A stretch of 64,000 nucleotides of DNA. Origin: Pelodictyon luteolum (GTDB lineage Bacteria; Bacteroidota; Chlorobiia; Chlorobiales; Chlorobiaceae). Positions within the stretch are counted from its first letter, which is position 1. The number at the start of each line of letters is the position of its first letter. Below, in pieces: positions 1 to 9,130 of the stretch. The position numbers were made by a program, and so were the translations under genes. The notes beneath the pieces are model-generated. The model saw only the letters and a program-made list of their open reading frames with translations, was not told the origin of the DNA and did no database searches. The stretch spans positions 79,366-143,365 of the forward strand of contig NZ_LVWG01000021.1 of NCBI RefSeq assembly GCF_001622165.1, written 5' to 3'.

Positions 1-1
1 C

Positions 2-259
2 CTGGAGGTCACCTCCCCTGAGAGCATCAACATCAGAACATTCGAGCGGGGCGTCGAAGACGAGACACTGGCCTGCGGAACCGGCGCGGTGGCGGCAGCA
101 CTTCTCAGCCGCCGCCTCGGCATTACCTCCGCCGAATGCATCAGTGTCCGGGTGAAAAGCGGAGACATCCTCGAAGTGGCATTCAGTGGAGATATGCGGG
201 AGGTCTATCTCACCGGACCAGCCGTCATCGTCTATACCGGTGTGGTCAAGGCAGGCTGA
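2..259 (+). CDS. dapF: Diaminopimelate epimerase, C-terminal part (gene truncated by window edge)
   Basis: The last 85 residues of DapF are present; the 5' part lies outside the window. DapF converts LL- to meso-diaminopimelate for lysine and peptidoglycan synthesis in the cytoplasm. The diagnostic motif is ACGTGAVAAALL at about residues 24-35 of the fragment, which holds the second catalytic cysteine of the two-cysteine racemase mechanism. It is preceded by the ERGVEDET segment usual for the family. The reading frame is open from the window edge to TGA at 257-259. A gap of about 135 bases separates it from the rubredoxin gene. Confidence 0.93.
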   Translation: MEVTSPESINIRTFERGVEDETLACGTGAVAAALLSRRLGITSAECISVRVKSGDILEVAFSGDMREVYLTGPAVIVYTGVVKAG

Positions 260-393
260 TCGACAGATTGGGTAAAACGGCAGGAGGTCGTGAACTTTTT
301 ACCGGCAGAGGGAATTCATTTTCGCTGCAGGGGCAAAATCCCCCCACTTGAGCCTTAATGTCAAAACCATTCAACACCAAACGGAGAACCATC

Positions 394-561
394 ATGCAGA
401 AATGGGTATGTGTCCCTTGCGGCTACGTCTATGATCCCGAAGCCGGCGACCCCGACAGCGGAGTTGCGCCCGGAACGCCATTTGAAGATGTCCCCGAAGA
501 CTGGGTATGCCCTGTCTGCGGCGTCGACAAGACCCTCTTCGAACCCTACGAAGAACGTTGA
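394..561 (+). CDS. rub: Rubredoxin
   Basis: A protein of 55 residues with the two CxxCG knuckles of rubredoxin (CVPCG and CPVCG) that bind one Fe(Cys)4 centre, and the acidic [14 protein letters not shown] stretch typical of the family. It is a small cytoplasmic one-electron carrier, often linked in anaerobes to oxygen or superoxide detoxification. I chose the ATG at 394 because GGAGA lies just upstream and the protein then starts MQKWVC as rubredoxins do; an in-frame ATG at 358 would add 12 unlike residues. It converges with mtgA at a shared terminator. Confidence 0.95.
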   Translation: MQKWVCVPCGYVYDPEAGDPDSGVAPGTPFEDVPEDWVCPVCGVDKTLFEPYEER

Positions 562-601
562 TCGGGGAGGGCGCCGCCAGATGCCCGCCCCCCATCGTAT
601 C

Positions 602-637
602 AAACTGCACGCCGCCATTTGCGGCGTGTTCAGTTTC
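602..637. terminator. Bidirectional hairpin between rubredoxin and mtgA
   Basis: CACGCCGC at 608-615 pairs with GCGGCGTG at 621-628 around a 5-base loop. Outer AAACTG/CAGTTT arms extend the stem with a small bulge. It lies between two converging genes and overlaps the mtgA stop codon, so it can serve both strands. Confidence 0.7.
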
Positions 638-1451
638 CGCCCTCTCCAGAATCCATGAACACCTCGTCGATGAGTTCGCGCGGGACACCGATCGTGATGG
701 TATCGGCAACCGTTGCCGTTGTATCGACCGGAAGCGGCGCCCTCACGCCGGAGGATGGCGCCACGCCCCCCCTCTTCTGCATGATGCGGTAGATGATGGC
801 CGAGCGGTTCCGGACATACCGGGAACTGCCGGTTGGTGACCAGCGGATGGGGTTGGGGAGCACGGCGGCAAGGCGGGATGCCTGGCGGGCGTTCAGCCGG
901 CTGGCGCTTACACCGTAGTAGTGGCGGGCAGCAGCTTCGATGCCGAATATACCGTCGCCCCATTCGGCGGAATTAAGATAGAGCTCCAGAATGCGGCGCT
1001 TTGAGAGCGAGCGTTCGATCCGCCAGGTAAGAATGGCCTCCTTGATCTTGCGTACCGGATTCTTCGAGGGAGAGAGATAGAGGTTCTTTGCCAGCTGCTG
1101 GCTGACGGTGCTGCCGCCCATGGCTATTTTGCGCTCCTTGAGGTTTTTCTCCAGCGCACGCTCCATTGCCTCGTAGTCGAACCCGTCATGCTGCCAGAAC
1201 TTGTCGTCTTCGGCAATCAACACCGCCCTGACGACGTTTTTCGATATCGCCCTCAGCGGAACGACCTTCCGCTCGGTCTCTCTTCCGGGGTATCCGGCGC
1301 GGCGCCATGCCTCCACCCGGTACTGCATGAACGCGGTGGTCTCGGGGGTTTTTCGGGCAAGCCCCTCCACATCGGGAATGACGAAGTATCGCATGATATC
1401 GACAACAAAGAGGCAGAAAAGCAGGATAGCGATGTTCCGCAGAAACTTCAT
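630..1451 (-). CDS. mtgA: Monofunctional biosynthetic peptidoglycan transglycosylase (GT51)
   Basis: A protein of 273 residues with one N-terminal membrane anchor (about residues 5-24) and a GT51 domain, without a transpeptidase domain. Visible motifs: AEDDKFWQHDGFD with the catalytic Glu, GGSTVSQQLAKNLYL, KIKEAILTWRIERSLSKRRILELYLN, and the AEWGDGIFGIEAAARHYYG segment. It polymerises lipid II into glycan strands at the periplasmic face of the inner membrane. Its length is typical for MtgA. It is transcribed away from the cytochrome gene at 1539, leaving an 87-base divergent region. Confidence 0.95.
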   Translation of the reverse strand: MKFLRNIAILLFCLFVVDIMRYFVIPDVEGLARKTPETTAFMQYRVEAWRRAGYPGRETERKVVPLRAISKNVVRAVLIAEDDKFWQHDGFDYEAMERALEKNLKERKIAMGGSTVSQQLAKNLYLSPSKNPVRKIKEAILTWRIERSLSKRRILELYLNSAEWGDGIFGIEAAARHYYGVSASRLNARQASRLAAVLPNPIRWSPTGSSRYVRNRSAIIYRIMQKRGGVAPSSGVRAPLPVDTTATVADTITIGVPRELIDEVFMDSGEGGN

Positions 1452-1538
1452 ATGCTGGGGCGGTTTGTTTTTTTCGGTATCTTTTCCATTGAAGGCAGGA
1501 ATATCTTTTCATCCAATGTAACACGAGGAAGCACCGAC

Positions 1539-1955
1539 ATGAAACAGGCGATACTGCCACTTGCGGCCGGACTCATCTTTTCGGCTGCCGCCGTTGACTG
1601 CTTTGCCGCCGTTCCCGACGGGAAAGCGGTATTTGAGCGCAACTGCAGCGTCTGCCACAGCGTGGCGCCGCCGCCGAAATCTGCACCCCCGATCATTCCA
1701 ATCGCCGCCCGATACCGTGCAGAGTTCGCAACGAAAGCCGCAGGCGTCAAGGCTATGACGGCATTCATGCAGTCGCCCTCCAAAGCGGCATCAGTCATTG
1801 AAGTCCAGGCAATCGAACGCTTCGGCCTCATGCCATCAATGTCCGCACTCAGCGAAGCGGACCTCCGGGCAGTAGCCGGATGGGTCTGGGATCAGGGCGG
1901 AGCCGGCATGGGCCCCGGCAGGGGTGCAGGCCAGCCAAAAGGCACCTGCCGTTAG
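1539..1955 (+). CDS. Small periplasmic c-type cytochrome
   Basis: A protein of 138 residues with a signal peptide (MKQAILPLAAGLIFSAAAV, cleavage near FAA) followed by NCSVCH, a single CxxCH haem-c site, and a likely distal Met ligand in the GLMPSMSAL stretch. This is a class I monohaem cytochrome exported to the periplasm. Green sulfur bacteria use such carriers (cytochrome c-555 and relatives) between sulfur oxidation enzymes and the reaction centre. The start has GAGGA upstream. The C-terminus is Gly/Pro-rich and probably disordered. The exact electron partner cannot be told from sequence. Confidence 0.88.
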   Translation: MKQAILPLAAGLIFSAAAVDCFAAVPDGKAVFERNCSVCHSVAPPPKSAPPIIPIAARYRAEFATKAAGVKAMTAFMQSPSKAASVIEVQAIERFGLMPSMSALSEADLRAVAGWVWDQGGAGMGPGRGAGQPKGTCR

Positions 1956-1965
1956 AATCGGAAAA

Positions 1966-1996
1966 CCCGGAGGGCTGCTCCGGGCTTTCTTTTCCT
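1966..1996 (+). terminator. Rho-independent terminator after the cytochrome gene
   Basis: CCCGGAG at 1966-1972 pairs with CTCCGGG at 1978-1984 across a 5-base loop, followed by a pyrimidine-rich T run. It stands just after the cytochrome stop and before the oppositely oriented tRNA. Confidence 0.8.
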
Positions 1997-2000
1997 TCTG

Positions 2001-2073
2001 TACCCTTGGGCAGACTCGAACTGCCGACCCACAGTTTAGGAAACTGTTGCTCTATCCACTGAGCTACAAGGGT
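2001..2073 (-). tRNA. tRNA-Arg (anticodon CCT)
   Basis: On the minus strand 73 bases fold as a full cloverleaf: acceptor ACCCTTG/CAAGGGT with discriminator A, D arm GCTC/GAGC, anticodon stem ACAGT/ACTGT with loop TTCCTAA (anticodon CCT), and T arm GGCAG-TTCGAGT-CTGCC. The CCA end is not encoded. The gene lies directly upstream of mutL on the same strand's far side, 47 bases past the mutL stop. Confidence 0.95.
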
Positions 2074-2120
2074 ATCGGTGAAGCGTGAATTTAGCATCTT
2101 TGCCCGAAAGAAGCAAGCCC

Positions 2121-4001
2121 TCAGGACCTCCCGAACATATGGTCGAGCTGTGTAAGCGTCATCTTGATGATGACTGGCCTGCCGTGCGGACATGAGTAAG
2201 GTTCCCGGGTGGCGAAGAGGTTGTCTATGAGGGTGCGCATCTCCCCCATCGAGAGTTTCTGGCCCGCCATGATGGCGTTGCGGCAGGAGTATGATTTGGC
2301 CAGATTGTCCCGTCTTTCCAGGCGAAGACGGGATGCGTTCTCCCGGTACTCGGCAATCATATCCTGCAGGATGGTAACCTCACTTCCCGGCCGCACATCC
2401 TGCGGCACACCCTCAATCATCACCGCCCGGCTGCCGAACGAACGGAGGTTGAACCCCAGCCGGTACAGGTCATCCTTTATCTCCTCAAACACTTCGTACT
2501 CCCACGGCCGAAACTCGACCTTCTGCGGAAAGAGCAGCTGCTGGGAGTTCGGCACGCTGCTATCCATCACCTCCACGGCACGTTCGTAGAGAACCCGCTC
2601 ATGAGCCACATGCTGATCGATGATCATGACCCCGGTCTTGATCTGGCAGATAAGGTACTTATTGTGGAGCTGCCAGATCTTCGGATCCTCCCCTTTTGGA
2701 TCAACTTCAGCACCTTCCGGGCCCTCGTGCATGCTCGACCGGAGCAGCTGTGAGATGTCCTCACGGGCGGCCGGGACTTCAGGAACAGGGAACATCACCT
2801 CCTGATGTGAAGGCTGCGGAACTGCCGGGAGGGAACGTCCGAATGCCCCTTCGCGGTAGCTGCCATAGAGCTCTCCCGTCGTAATGGCCCGCTCCGGAAC
2901 CTCCTGGAATGAAAGGGTCCGGAAGGTGCCGCCACCGCCATGAGCGAACCCCCGGGAAGCAGCCTCATCGGCTGTCTCTGCCCTCTGTCCTCCTGCTGCA
3001 AGGTCGGGGGAAAAGTCATGCATTGTCACGGCCCGCTTGATCACCGGGTAAAACATGTTGCGCACGCTTCGCTCATCGTCGAAGCGGACCTCGAGCTTCG
3101 CAGGGTGCACGTTGACGTCCACCCGTGAGGGGTCGATGCCGAGAAAGAGAAGGGCGAAGGGCGCCTGGCGCTCCACGAGCAACTCAGCGTAGGCCTGCTG
3201 GAGGGCCTGTGTGAGCATGCGGTTCTGGATCAGGCGACGGTTGATGAAAAAGTACTGGTCAAGCTTCTTGCGCTTCTGGAGCGCAGGGCGGCCGATGTAT
3301 CCCCTGATGGAAAGGTAGTCGTTCTCCTCGCCGACCTCGATGAGGCTTTCGGCAAACCCCTTTCCATAAAAGGTATCGAGGCGCTCCAAAAGATCAGGGG
3401 TCCGGAAGTTGAACAGCTCCTCATCATCGTTCAAAAGCTGCCACTGTATTTCAGGATAGGCAAGAGAGAACGAGCGCACGAGCTCGAAAATATGTCCGTA
3501 CTCAGTGGCGTTGGACTTCAGGAACTTCCGGCGGGCAGGCACATTGTAGAAAAGGTTGCGTACGCTTACTGACGTACCCGGCTCTCCCTGCACTTCCGAC
3601 TCTTCGGCAGGGATGCCTCCTTCATAGCGGAATCGGAGTGCGACAGGTGCATCGGCCTCCCGGGTGCGAAGCTCGAAATGGGAGACGGAGGAGATGCTGG
3701 CAAGGGCCTCGCCCCGGAAGCCGAGGGTGCAGAGGGTTTCAAGATCCTCGACGTCCCTGAGTTTGCTTGTGGCGAACCGCTCAACCGAAAGCAGGGCATC
3801 CTCCCTGTTCATGCCCCTACCGTTGTCGATGATGCGCACCAGTTCCTTGCCGGCGTCTTTTATAACCACTGAAATCCGGTCAGCACCGGAGTCTATGGCG
3901 TTTTCAAGGAGTTCCTTGACGACGGAAGCCGGCCGCTGGACGACCTCCCCCGCTGAAATCTTGTTGGCTACATTGTCCGGAAGCCTGGCAATGGATGGCA
4001 T
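2121..4001 (-). CDS. mutL: DNA mismatch repair protein MutL
   Basis: A protein of 626 residues. The N-terminal GHKL ATPase shows ENAIDSGAD, DNGRGM and GFRGEAL. The C-terminal dimerisation/endonuclease domain has DQHVAHERVLYE, a variant of the DQHA(x2)E(x4)E metal motif, and CPHGRP near the end. This marks it as the nicking type of MutL, found in bacteria without MutH. It couples MutS mismatch recognition to strand incision. The middle is a low-complexity linker (about residues 330-420). It lies 88 bases upstream of cinA on the same strand. Confidence 0.96.
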   Translation of the reverse strand: MPSIARLPDNVANKISAGEVVQRPASVVKELLENAIDSGADRISVVIKDAGKELVRIIDNGRGMNREDALLSVERFATSKLRDVEDLETLCTLGFRGEALASISSVSHFELRTREADAPVALRFRYEGGIPAEESEVQGEPGTSVSVRNLFYNVPARRKFLKSNATEYGHIFELVRSFSLAYPEIQWQLLNDDEELFNFRTPDLLERLDTFYGKGFAESLIEVGEENDYLSIRGYIGRPALQKRKKLDQYFFINRRLIQNRMLTQALQQAYAELLVERQAPFALLFLGIDPSRVDVNVHPAKLEVRFDDERSVRNMFYPVIKRAVTMHDFSPDLAAGGQRAETADEAASRGFAHGGGGTFRTLSFQEVPERAITTGELYGSYREGAFGRSLPAVPQPSHQEVMFPVPEVPAAREDISQLLRSSMHEGPEGAEVDPKGEDPKIWQLHNKYLICQIKTGVMIIDQHVAHERVLYERAVEVMDSSVPNSQQLLFPQKVEFRPWEYEVFEEIKDDLYRLGFNLRSFGSRAVMIEGVPQDVRPGSEVTILQDMIAEYRENASRLRLERRDNLAKSYSCRNAIMAGQKLSMGEMRTLIDNLFATREPYSCPHGRPVIIKMTLTQLDHMFGRS

Positions 4002-4089
4002 ACCTGTTCACATATGGATGCTGTTCGACTGAACCTTCTCGACCAGCAACTTATCGATAAATACCCGTCTTTGAAAGCGGCGGAGGAAG

Positions 4090-5373
4090 TTATCCTCCCG
4101 GTTCACCCCGCAGCGCCGACCAAAGCTCACGAAGCGCGGCCTCCGTGAACCGGTGCTTGTTCTGCAGACGGTCGCCGTGCATATGGAGGGTCCGCACCTC
4201 GACCGAAGGGCCGGTGCCCGAAACCTGGCGTGCAAGGGCCACGCAAAGGGTACCGACAGGCTTTTCAGGGCTGCCGCCACCGGGGCCGGCGATACCTGTG
4301 GTTGCAAGCGCAATCGAGGTTCCGCTGCGGCGGAGGCAGCCGAGCGCCATGGCCCGGGCGACCTCTTCACTGACCGCACCGTACATATCGATGAGGCCCC
4401 GGCTGACACCGAGAAGTTCTTCCTTGGCACTGTTGCTGTAGACGATGTACCCCTGCATCAACGAAACCGACGCACCGGGCACATCGGTCAGACGGCTTGC
4501 TATGAGTCCTCCCGTACAGGATTCCGCTACGGAAAGTGTGAATCCACCGGAAGCAAGCATGCCGATGATGGTCTCCTCGAGGCTTGCCGTTCCGACACCA
4601 AAAATGAACACCCCTGCCCGCTCCCGGATGGCCTCGACCACGGCGGCGTTGTCCCGCTCGGCGATCCGGGGGTCCCGGGCGATGGTGCTGACCATCAGAT
4701 CGACCCCGGCGCCGTGCGGCAGGTATGCCAGGCTCGTACCATCCGGAATCGAGTCTTCAATATCTGTGATAATGTCGGCAAGTGTGGACTCGCCGATACC
4801 GGTGGTCTTTACGGGGGTATGGATGATGGTCGTATCGCTGAGGCTCCTGAGCCACGGAAGCACCGTCAACTCCATCATCGCCTCCATCTCAGAGGGTACG
4901 CCGGGCATCAGCACCAGATAGCTTCCGCCAAAACGCCGGCCTGCGGGAATAATCATCCCTGCGGCCGTACCGCGGGTGTTCGGGATGGCCATCGAGCCCT
5001 CAAGCACCATAGCCTGGCACTGCATGAGCTCATTCATTGTCCTGCCGTGGGCCGTGACCCTCCGTTCAACCTCCCTGAGGGCATCGGGATCGAGCCGGAG
5101 GCCGAGCCCCAGAAGTTCCCCGGCAGCCTTCCGTGTACGGTCGTCCCTCGTAGGTCCAAGGCCGCCGGTCACAAGCACCACATCAGCACGCTCGAGCGTC
5201 TCCCTGAAAACGGAGGCCATCTCGCTCTCGAAATCGGAGCATGCCGTGATGCGTACAACCGGAATGCCGACCGTACCGAGGCCGCGGGCGATGAAGGAGG
5301 CGTTGGTGTTGACGCGCTGACCTTTCAGCAGTTCGTCGCCGACCGAAACGATTTCCGCCCGAAGGGACGGCAC
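4090..5373 (-). CDS. cinA: CinA-like protein (nicotinamide mononucleotide deamidase / damage-inducible)
   Basis: A protein of 427 residues with two domains. The N-terminal MoeA/MogA-like COG1058 domain has VSVGDELLKG, TGGLGPTRDD and GVPSEMEAM. The C-terminal CinA domain has VAESCTGGLIASRLTDVPGAS and ATTGIAGPGGGSPEKPVGTL, the pyridine-nucleotide amidohydrolase part. It probably deamidates NMN in NAD recycling. I chose the GTG at 5373, which lies 4 bases after the thrA stop and puts MPSLRAEIVSVGDE at the N-terminus as in homologues. The longer frame runs into thrA. It is translationally close-coupled to thrA. Confidence 0.9.
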   Translation of the reverse strand: MPSLRAEIVSVGDELLKGQRVNTNASFIARGLGTVGIPVVRITACSDFESEMASVFRETLERADVVLVTGGLGPTRDDRTRKAAGELLGLGLRLDPDALREVERRVTAHGRTMNELMQCQAMVLEGSMAIPNTRGTAAGMIIPAGRRFGGSYLVLMPGVPSEMEAMMELTVLPWLRSLSDTTIIHTPVKTTGIGESTLADIITDIEDSIPDGTSLAYLPHGAGVDLMVSTIARDPRIAERDNAAVVEAIRERAGVFIFGVGTASLEETIIGMLASGGFTLSVAESCTGGLIASRLTDVPGASVSLMQGYIVYSNSAKEELLGVSRGLIDMYGAVSEEVARAMALGCLRRSGTSIALATTGIAGPGGGSPEKPVGTLCVALARQVSGTGPSVEVRTLHMHGDRLQNKHRFTEAALRELWSALRGEPGG

Positions 5374-5377
5374 GCGC

Positions 5378-7837
5378 TCAGACAAGGTAGCCGGCGATGC
5401 GCAGGATGTCGGCAAACACGCCTCCTGCAGTGACTTCTCCGCCGGCACCCGGTCCCTTGACAACGAGAGGGGTCTGGAGGTATCGGTCGGTAGTGAAGAC
5501 AACCATGTTCTCGGAGCCGTTAAGCCCGGCAAGGGGGCTTTCCTGCGGAACCCGCTTCACGCCGATCGAGGCCTTGCCGTCACGGATCTCGCCGGCAAAT
5601 GAAATGGTCATCCCCTGCCGGCCCGCCTGCTCAATGGCATCGCCGTACCCTTCGTCCACACAGCTGAGGCGATCGAGGAAGGTATCGACATCCATTTCGC
5701 CCCGAAGTTCCTCGGGAACAAGGCTCTCGCACTCAACATCGTCGTACTCGAGCTCAAAGCCGAGTTCCCGGCCGAGGATGAGGAACTTGCGTGCAAAATC
5801 CGCTCCCGACAAATCGTCACGGGGGTCCGGCTCGGTGTAGCCGGCCTGGCGCGCGCTGCGAACAATTTCGCTGAACCGCCCGCCCTTGCGGAGTTCGTTG
5901 AAAATGAAACTGAGGGTCCCGGACAGCACGCCCTCAATGCTCCGGATCCTGTCTCCGCTGTTTTTAAGATCACCGAGGGTGTTGATAATCGGCAGGCCGG
6001 CACCGACGTTGGTCTCATAGAGAAAACGGGCATTGCTCTGGCGTCGGGCATCGCGGATGGCGCGGTAGAGCGGCCAGGGCCCCGCCATGCCGAGTTTATT
6101 GGCTGTGGCGACGGAGATGTCGGAGCGAAGCAGCTCGGGGTATTTCGCGGCAACATCGGCACTGGCGGTGCAGTCGACGAAAATGGTGTTATGCAGGTTC
6201 TTCTCCATGATGAAGCGGAGGTAGCCATCGATTCCCTGATAATCACCGCGCGGCTCCAGGGCATCCGGCCACCCTTCGAGGTCTATGCCCGAGCGGTTGA
6301 ATGCGATGCTGCGGGTGTTGGCCATAGCGGCAACCACCACATCGAGGCCATTCTCCTCCTGCAGTTTCCTGCGGTGTGCCGAGATCTGTCCGATCAGGCT
6401 TCTGGCAATCGTGCCGGTACCTGCGATGAAGACATGCACCCGTCGGCGTGAAAGGAAAAAGGATTCGTGGATGCAGTTGAGAGCCTTGTCCTCGTCGTGA
6501 CTCTCGACAACAAAGGAGATGTTCATTTCATTTACACCCTGGGCCACGGCAATGACGTTGATGCCGTTCTTGCCGAGGGTTTCGAACAGCTGGGCCGACA
6601 CACCGGGATGTCCCGACATGTTGTTTCCGACGACGGCAATCATCGCAAGATCCCGACGGACGGCCAGAGGGTCGATTTGGCGGGCAGTTATTTCGGCAGA
6701 GAACTCGTCGTCGAGCACAAGCTTGGCCTCGGCAGCCTGCGTCGGCTTGATGGCCAGACTTATCGACTGCTCAGAGGAGGCCTGGGAGATGAAGATTACG
6801 TTGATGCGGTGCCGTGCGAGGCGGGTAAACAGGCGGGAGGCAATGCCGGGCACACCAACCATACCGCTGCCGGAAAGGTTGAGAAGCACCACCGTGTTGA
6901 TGGAGGTGAGACCCGTAACCGGCAGGGCGAGCGCCTCATCGCGATGCACTTCACGCTCGATACGCGTTCCGGCTGCTCCGGGGTTGAACGAGTTCTTGAT
7001 GACCATCGGAATGGAGGACTTCATGGCCGGCTGCACGGCGAGCGGGTGGAGAATCTTCGCGCCAGCGTGCGACAGCTCCATAGCCTCTGCGTAGCTGATA
7101 TAGGGAAGCACCCGTGCGTCGGGCACCCGCTTGGGATCGGCGCTGAAGAACCCGTCGACATCGGTCCATATCCATATTTCACGAGCACCGAGCGCAGCGC
7201 CGAGAATGGAGGCCGTATAGTCGGATCCGCCACGGCCAAGCGTGGTCACCGTACCATCTGCGGCGGCGGCGATGTAGCCGGTCACCACGGGAAGTTCCGT
7301 TTTCCGGGCAAGGCGGAGACTGACCCGTTCCCGGGTAGCGGGTTCGTCAAGCCGGGCGTCGGGGTAGCTGGCATCGGTGACAATCAGCTCACGGCCGTCC
7401 ACGTAGGCGGCCGGGATGCCCGACAGGCTGAGCCAGGCAGCAACAATCCTTGCCGACAGGCGCTCCCCGAAGCTCTGCACGAGAGCCGAACTCTTGAAGG
7501 AGAGTTCCCGGAGGAGGAAGATCCCGTGCAGCATATCGTGCAGTTCTTCGAGTTCCCGGCGGAGGACCCCGCTGAGCTCATCAAAGGCTGGCCCCTCGAG
7601 CAGATCTGCCGCAACACTAAGATGGCGTTCCGCCAGTTCTTCGTGAACGGCCACGTACCCGTTGTCGCCTCCGCATGCCCTTCGGGCAGCTTCCAGCAGA
7701 CGGTCGGTCACCCCGTGCATGGCAGAAATGACAATGACCAGGCGGTCGTCGGTGAGCGCCTTGGATATGATGGCGGAAACATTCCTGATGCGGTCTGCCG
7801 AGCCGAGGGAGGTCCCCCCGAACTTGAATATTTTCAT
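5378..7837 (-). CDS. thrA: Bifunctional aspartate kinase / homoserine dehydrogenase
   Basis: A protein of 819 residues. The N-terminal aspartokinase starts FKFGGTSLGSADRI and includes the GRGGSDYTASILGAAL region. Two ACT-type regulatory segments follow (about 315-460). The C-terminal homoserine dehydrogenase has a Rossmann start VHVFIAGTGTIARSL, then NVGAGLPIINTL and EPDPRDDLSGAD. It catalyses the first and third steps from aspartate to threonine/methionine. The ACT domains suggest threonine feedback. thrB and thrC lie in a separate plus-strand cluster 3 kb away, so the pathway is split across two transcripts. Confidence 0.96.
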   Translation of the reverse strand: MKIFKFGGTSLGSADRIRNVSAIISKALTDDRLVIVISAMHGVTDRLLEAARRACGGDNGYVAVHEELAERHLSVAADLLEGPAFDELSGVLRRELEELHDMLHGIFLLRELSFKSSALVQSFGERLSARIVAAWLSLSGIPAAYVDGRELIVTDASYPDARLDEPATRERVSLRLARKTELPVVTGYIAAAADGTVTTLGRGGSDYTASILGAALGAREIWIWTDVDGFFSADPKRVPDARVLPYISYAEAMELSHAGAKILHPLAVQPAMKSSIPMVIKNSFNPGAAGTRIEREVHRDEALALPVTGLTSINTVVLLNLSGSGMVGVPGIASRLFTRLARHRINVIFISQASSEQSISLAIKPTQAAEAKLVLDDEFSAEITARQIDPLAVRRDLAMIAVVGNNMSGHPGVSAQLFETLGKNGINVIAVAQGVNEMNISFVVESHDEDKALNCIHESFFLSRRRVHVFIAGTGTIARSLIGQISAHRRKLQEENGLDVVVAAMANTRSIAFNRSGIDLEGWPDALEPRGDYQGIDGYLRFIMEKNLHNTIFVDCTASADVAAKYPELLRSDISVATANKLGMAGPWPLYRAIRDARRQSNARFLYETNVGAGLPIINTLGDLKNSGDRIRSIEGVLSGTLSFIFNELRKGGRFSEIVRSARQAGYTEPDPRDDLSGADFARKFLILGRELGFELEYDDVECESLVPEELRGEMDVDTFLDRLSCVDEGYGDAIEQAGRQGMTISFAGEIRDGKASIGVKRVPQESPLAGLNGSENMVVFTTDRYLQTPLVVKGPGAGGEVTAGGVFADILRIAGYLV

Positions 7838-8158
7838 GTGCCCTCGAGTTACTGGGTATTAATGACTCCGTAGAATTTCATCCAATGCGCCTTAAAATAC
7901 AACTCATCTGATGCAGGGTAACGACCGGAAAAGATTGAGGGAATCGGTCCGGCTGCCCGAGACCTCCAGATGAGCCGCTGCACACGTTGCTACTAATATA
8001 AAAACCTTTACATTAACAGCCACCGAAACCATAACCCGCTCTTTTATTAGGTTATACGCCACGCATTTAGCGCTGGTAGCGTCCTCAAGCCCATCCCTGC
8101 TCCATGCCAGGCAGGCACCCGGTGCTTTGCATGTTGAACGAGACGATAATGCACTCAA
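7838..8158. other. Intergenic region upstream of thrA
   Basis: About 320 bases between the thrA start and the atpG terminator. It must hold the thrA promoter. I see no RNA gene, no clear riboswitch and no convincing reading frame; an 84-codon frame on the minus strand has no recognisable features. Confidence 0.5.
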
Positions 8159-8190
8159 AAAAAAAAGCGCCCCGAGCGGGGCGCTTTTCC
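8159..8190 (-). terminator. Rho-independent terminator of atpA-atpG
   Basis: AAGCGCCCCG and CGGGGCGCTT arms close on a 3-base loop, with a long T run when read on the minus strand. It stands about 25 bases past the atpG stop. Confidence 0.92.
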
Positions 8191-8212
8191 TTGTTCTCCA
8201 GAGAGAATCCTA

Positions 8213-9085
8213 TCAGTTCTGAAGTGCATCGGCGCCACCGACGATCTCACTCAGCTCCTTGGTGATCGCCGCCTGGCGGGCACGGTTGTAGCTGATATTG
8301 AGGCCCCGGAGCAGCTCCTTTGCGTTCTCAGTCGCAGAATCCATGGCAGTCATCCTTGCAGCCTGTTCGGCAGCGTTGGATTCGAGCATCATTCCCCACA
8401 CCTGGGTATTGAGATGCTTCGGCACCAGTTCTTCAATGATGGCAGCCGGCGATGGCTCGTAGATGTAGTCGCCGCCCTCGGAAACAGGCGCATCGCTCTT
8501 GATCGGAAGCAGCACTTCGGCCTTCAGGGTCGGCGCAAGAACCGACTTGAACTCGTTGTAGACCACGATTACCCGGTCCACATCTCCTTTCACATACATT
8601 GAAGAAGCGGTTTCGGCAATCTCGCGGGCTGTCGAGAAATCAAGGTTCTGGAACACTGCGGGATACCCTTTCAAGATACTGTAGCCCCGCTTGCGGAAAA
8701 AATCGAAACCGCGGGTACCGGCACAAATAAGCTGGACGTTGCCGGCAGCGTGAGCTGCAGCGAAATCCTCATGAATCGTGCGGTGCGCAAGCTTGATGAT
8801 GTTGGTGTTGAAGGCGCCGCATAGCCCCCTGTCGGAGGTGATGAGGACCACCAGGACCTTCGAGGCGTCCGCACGGTCAGCAAGCAGCGGCGTTGCGGAG
8901 GTGTCGACCTTGCCGGATAGCGAGCCGAGCATCTCTTTGAGCTTCGCAGCGTAAGGCCGGGCCATGACCGCCCGCTCCTGCGCCTTGCGGAGCTTCGCAG
9001 CCGCAACCATCTTCATGGCCTTGGTCACCTGCTGCGTTGACTTCACACCCTTGATGCGAACTCGTATGTCCTTTAATGTTGGCAT
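8213..9085 (-). CDS. atpG: F1F0 ATP synthase subunit gamma
   Basis: A protein of 290 residues with the family's N-terminal coiled-coil shaft ([31 protein letters not shown]), the [10 protein letters not shown] motif, and the C-terminal [15 protein letters not shown]...[16 protein letters not shown] helix. It is the rotor shaft of the membrane-bound ATP synthase. It follows atpA by 45 bases in the same transcript. The beta/epsilon and F0/delta genes are not in the window. Confidence 0.97.
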   Translation of the reverse strand: MPTLKDIRVRIKGVKSTQQVTKAMKMVAAAKLRKAQERAVMARPYAAKLKEMLGSLSGKVDTSATPLLADRADASKVLVVLITSDRGLCGAFNTNIIKLAHRTIHEDFAAAHAAGNVQLICAGTRGFDFFRKRGYSILKGYPAVFQNLDFSTAREIAETASSMYVKGDVDRVIVVYNEFKSVLAPTLKAEVLLPIKSDAPVSEGGDYIYEPSPAAIIEELVPKHLNTQVWGMMLESNAAEQAARMTAMDSATENAKELLRGLNISYNRARQAAITKELSEIVGGADALQN

Positions 9086-9130
9086 GTATTACGGGTCGTT
9101 AATGAATTATCTGAAATACCCTGCACCAGC

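Noticed and set aside
2001..2073. tRNA-Arg as the integration site of the pigment island
   Set aside because: It is 26 kb from the island edge and no copy of its 3' end was noticed near 28 or 46 kb.
4153..5433. Long plus-strand frame opposite cinA (426 codons) and similar ones opposite thrA, atpA, sdhA and RND
   Set aside because: These are antisense shadows of strongly supported genes in GC-rich DNA; their translations have no family features.
7904..8158. 84-codon minus-strand reading frame upstream of thrA
   Set aside because: No recognisable domain, no ribosome binding site, and it overlaps the region expected to hold the thrA promoter.
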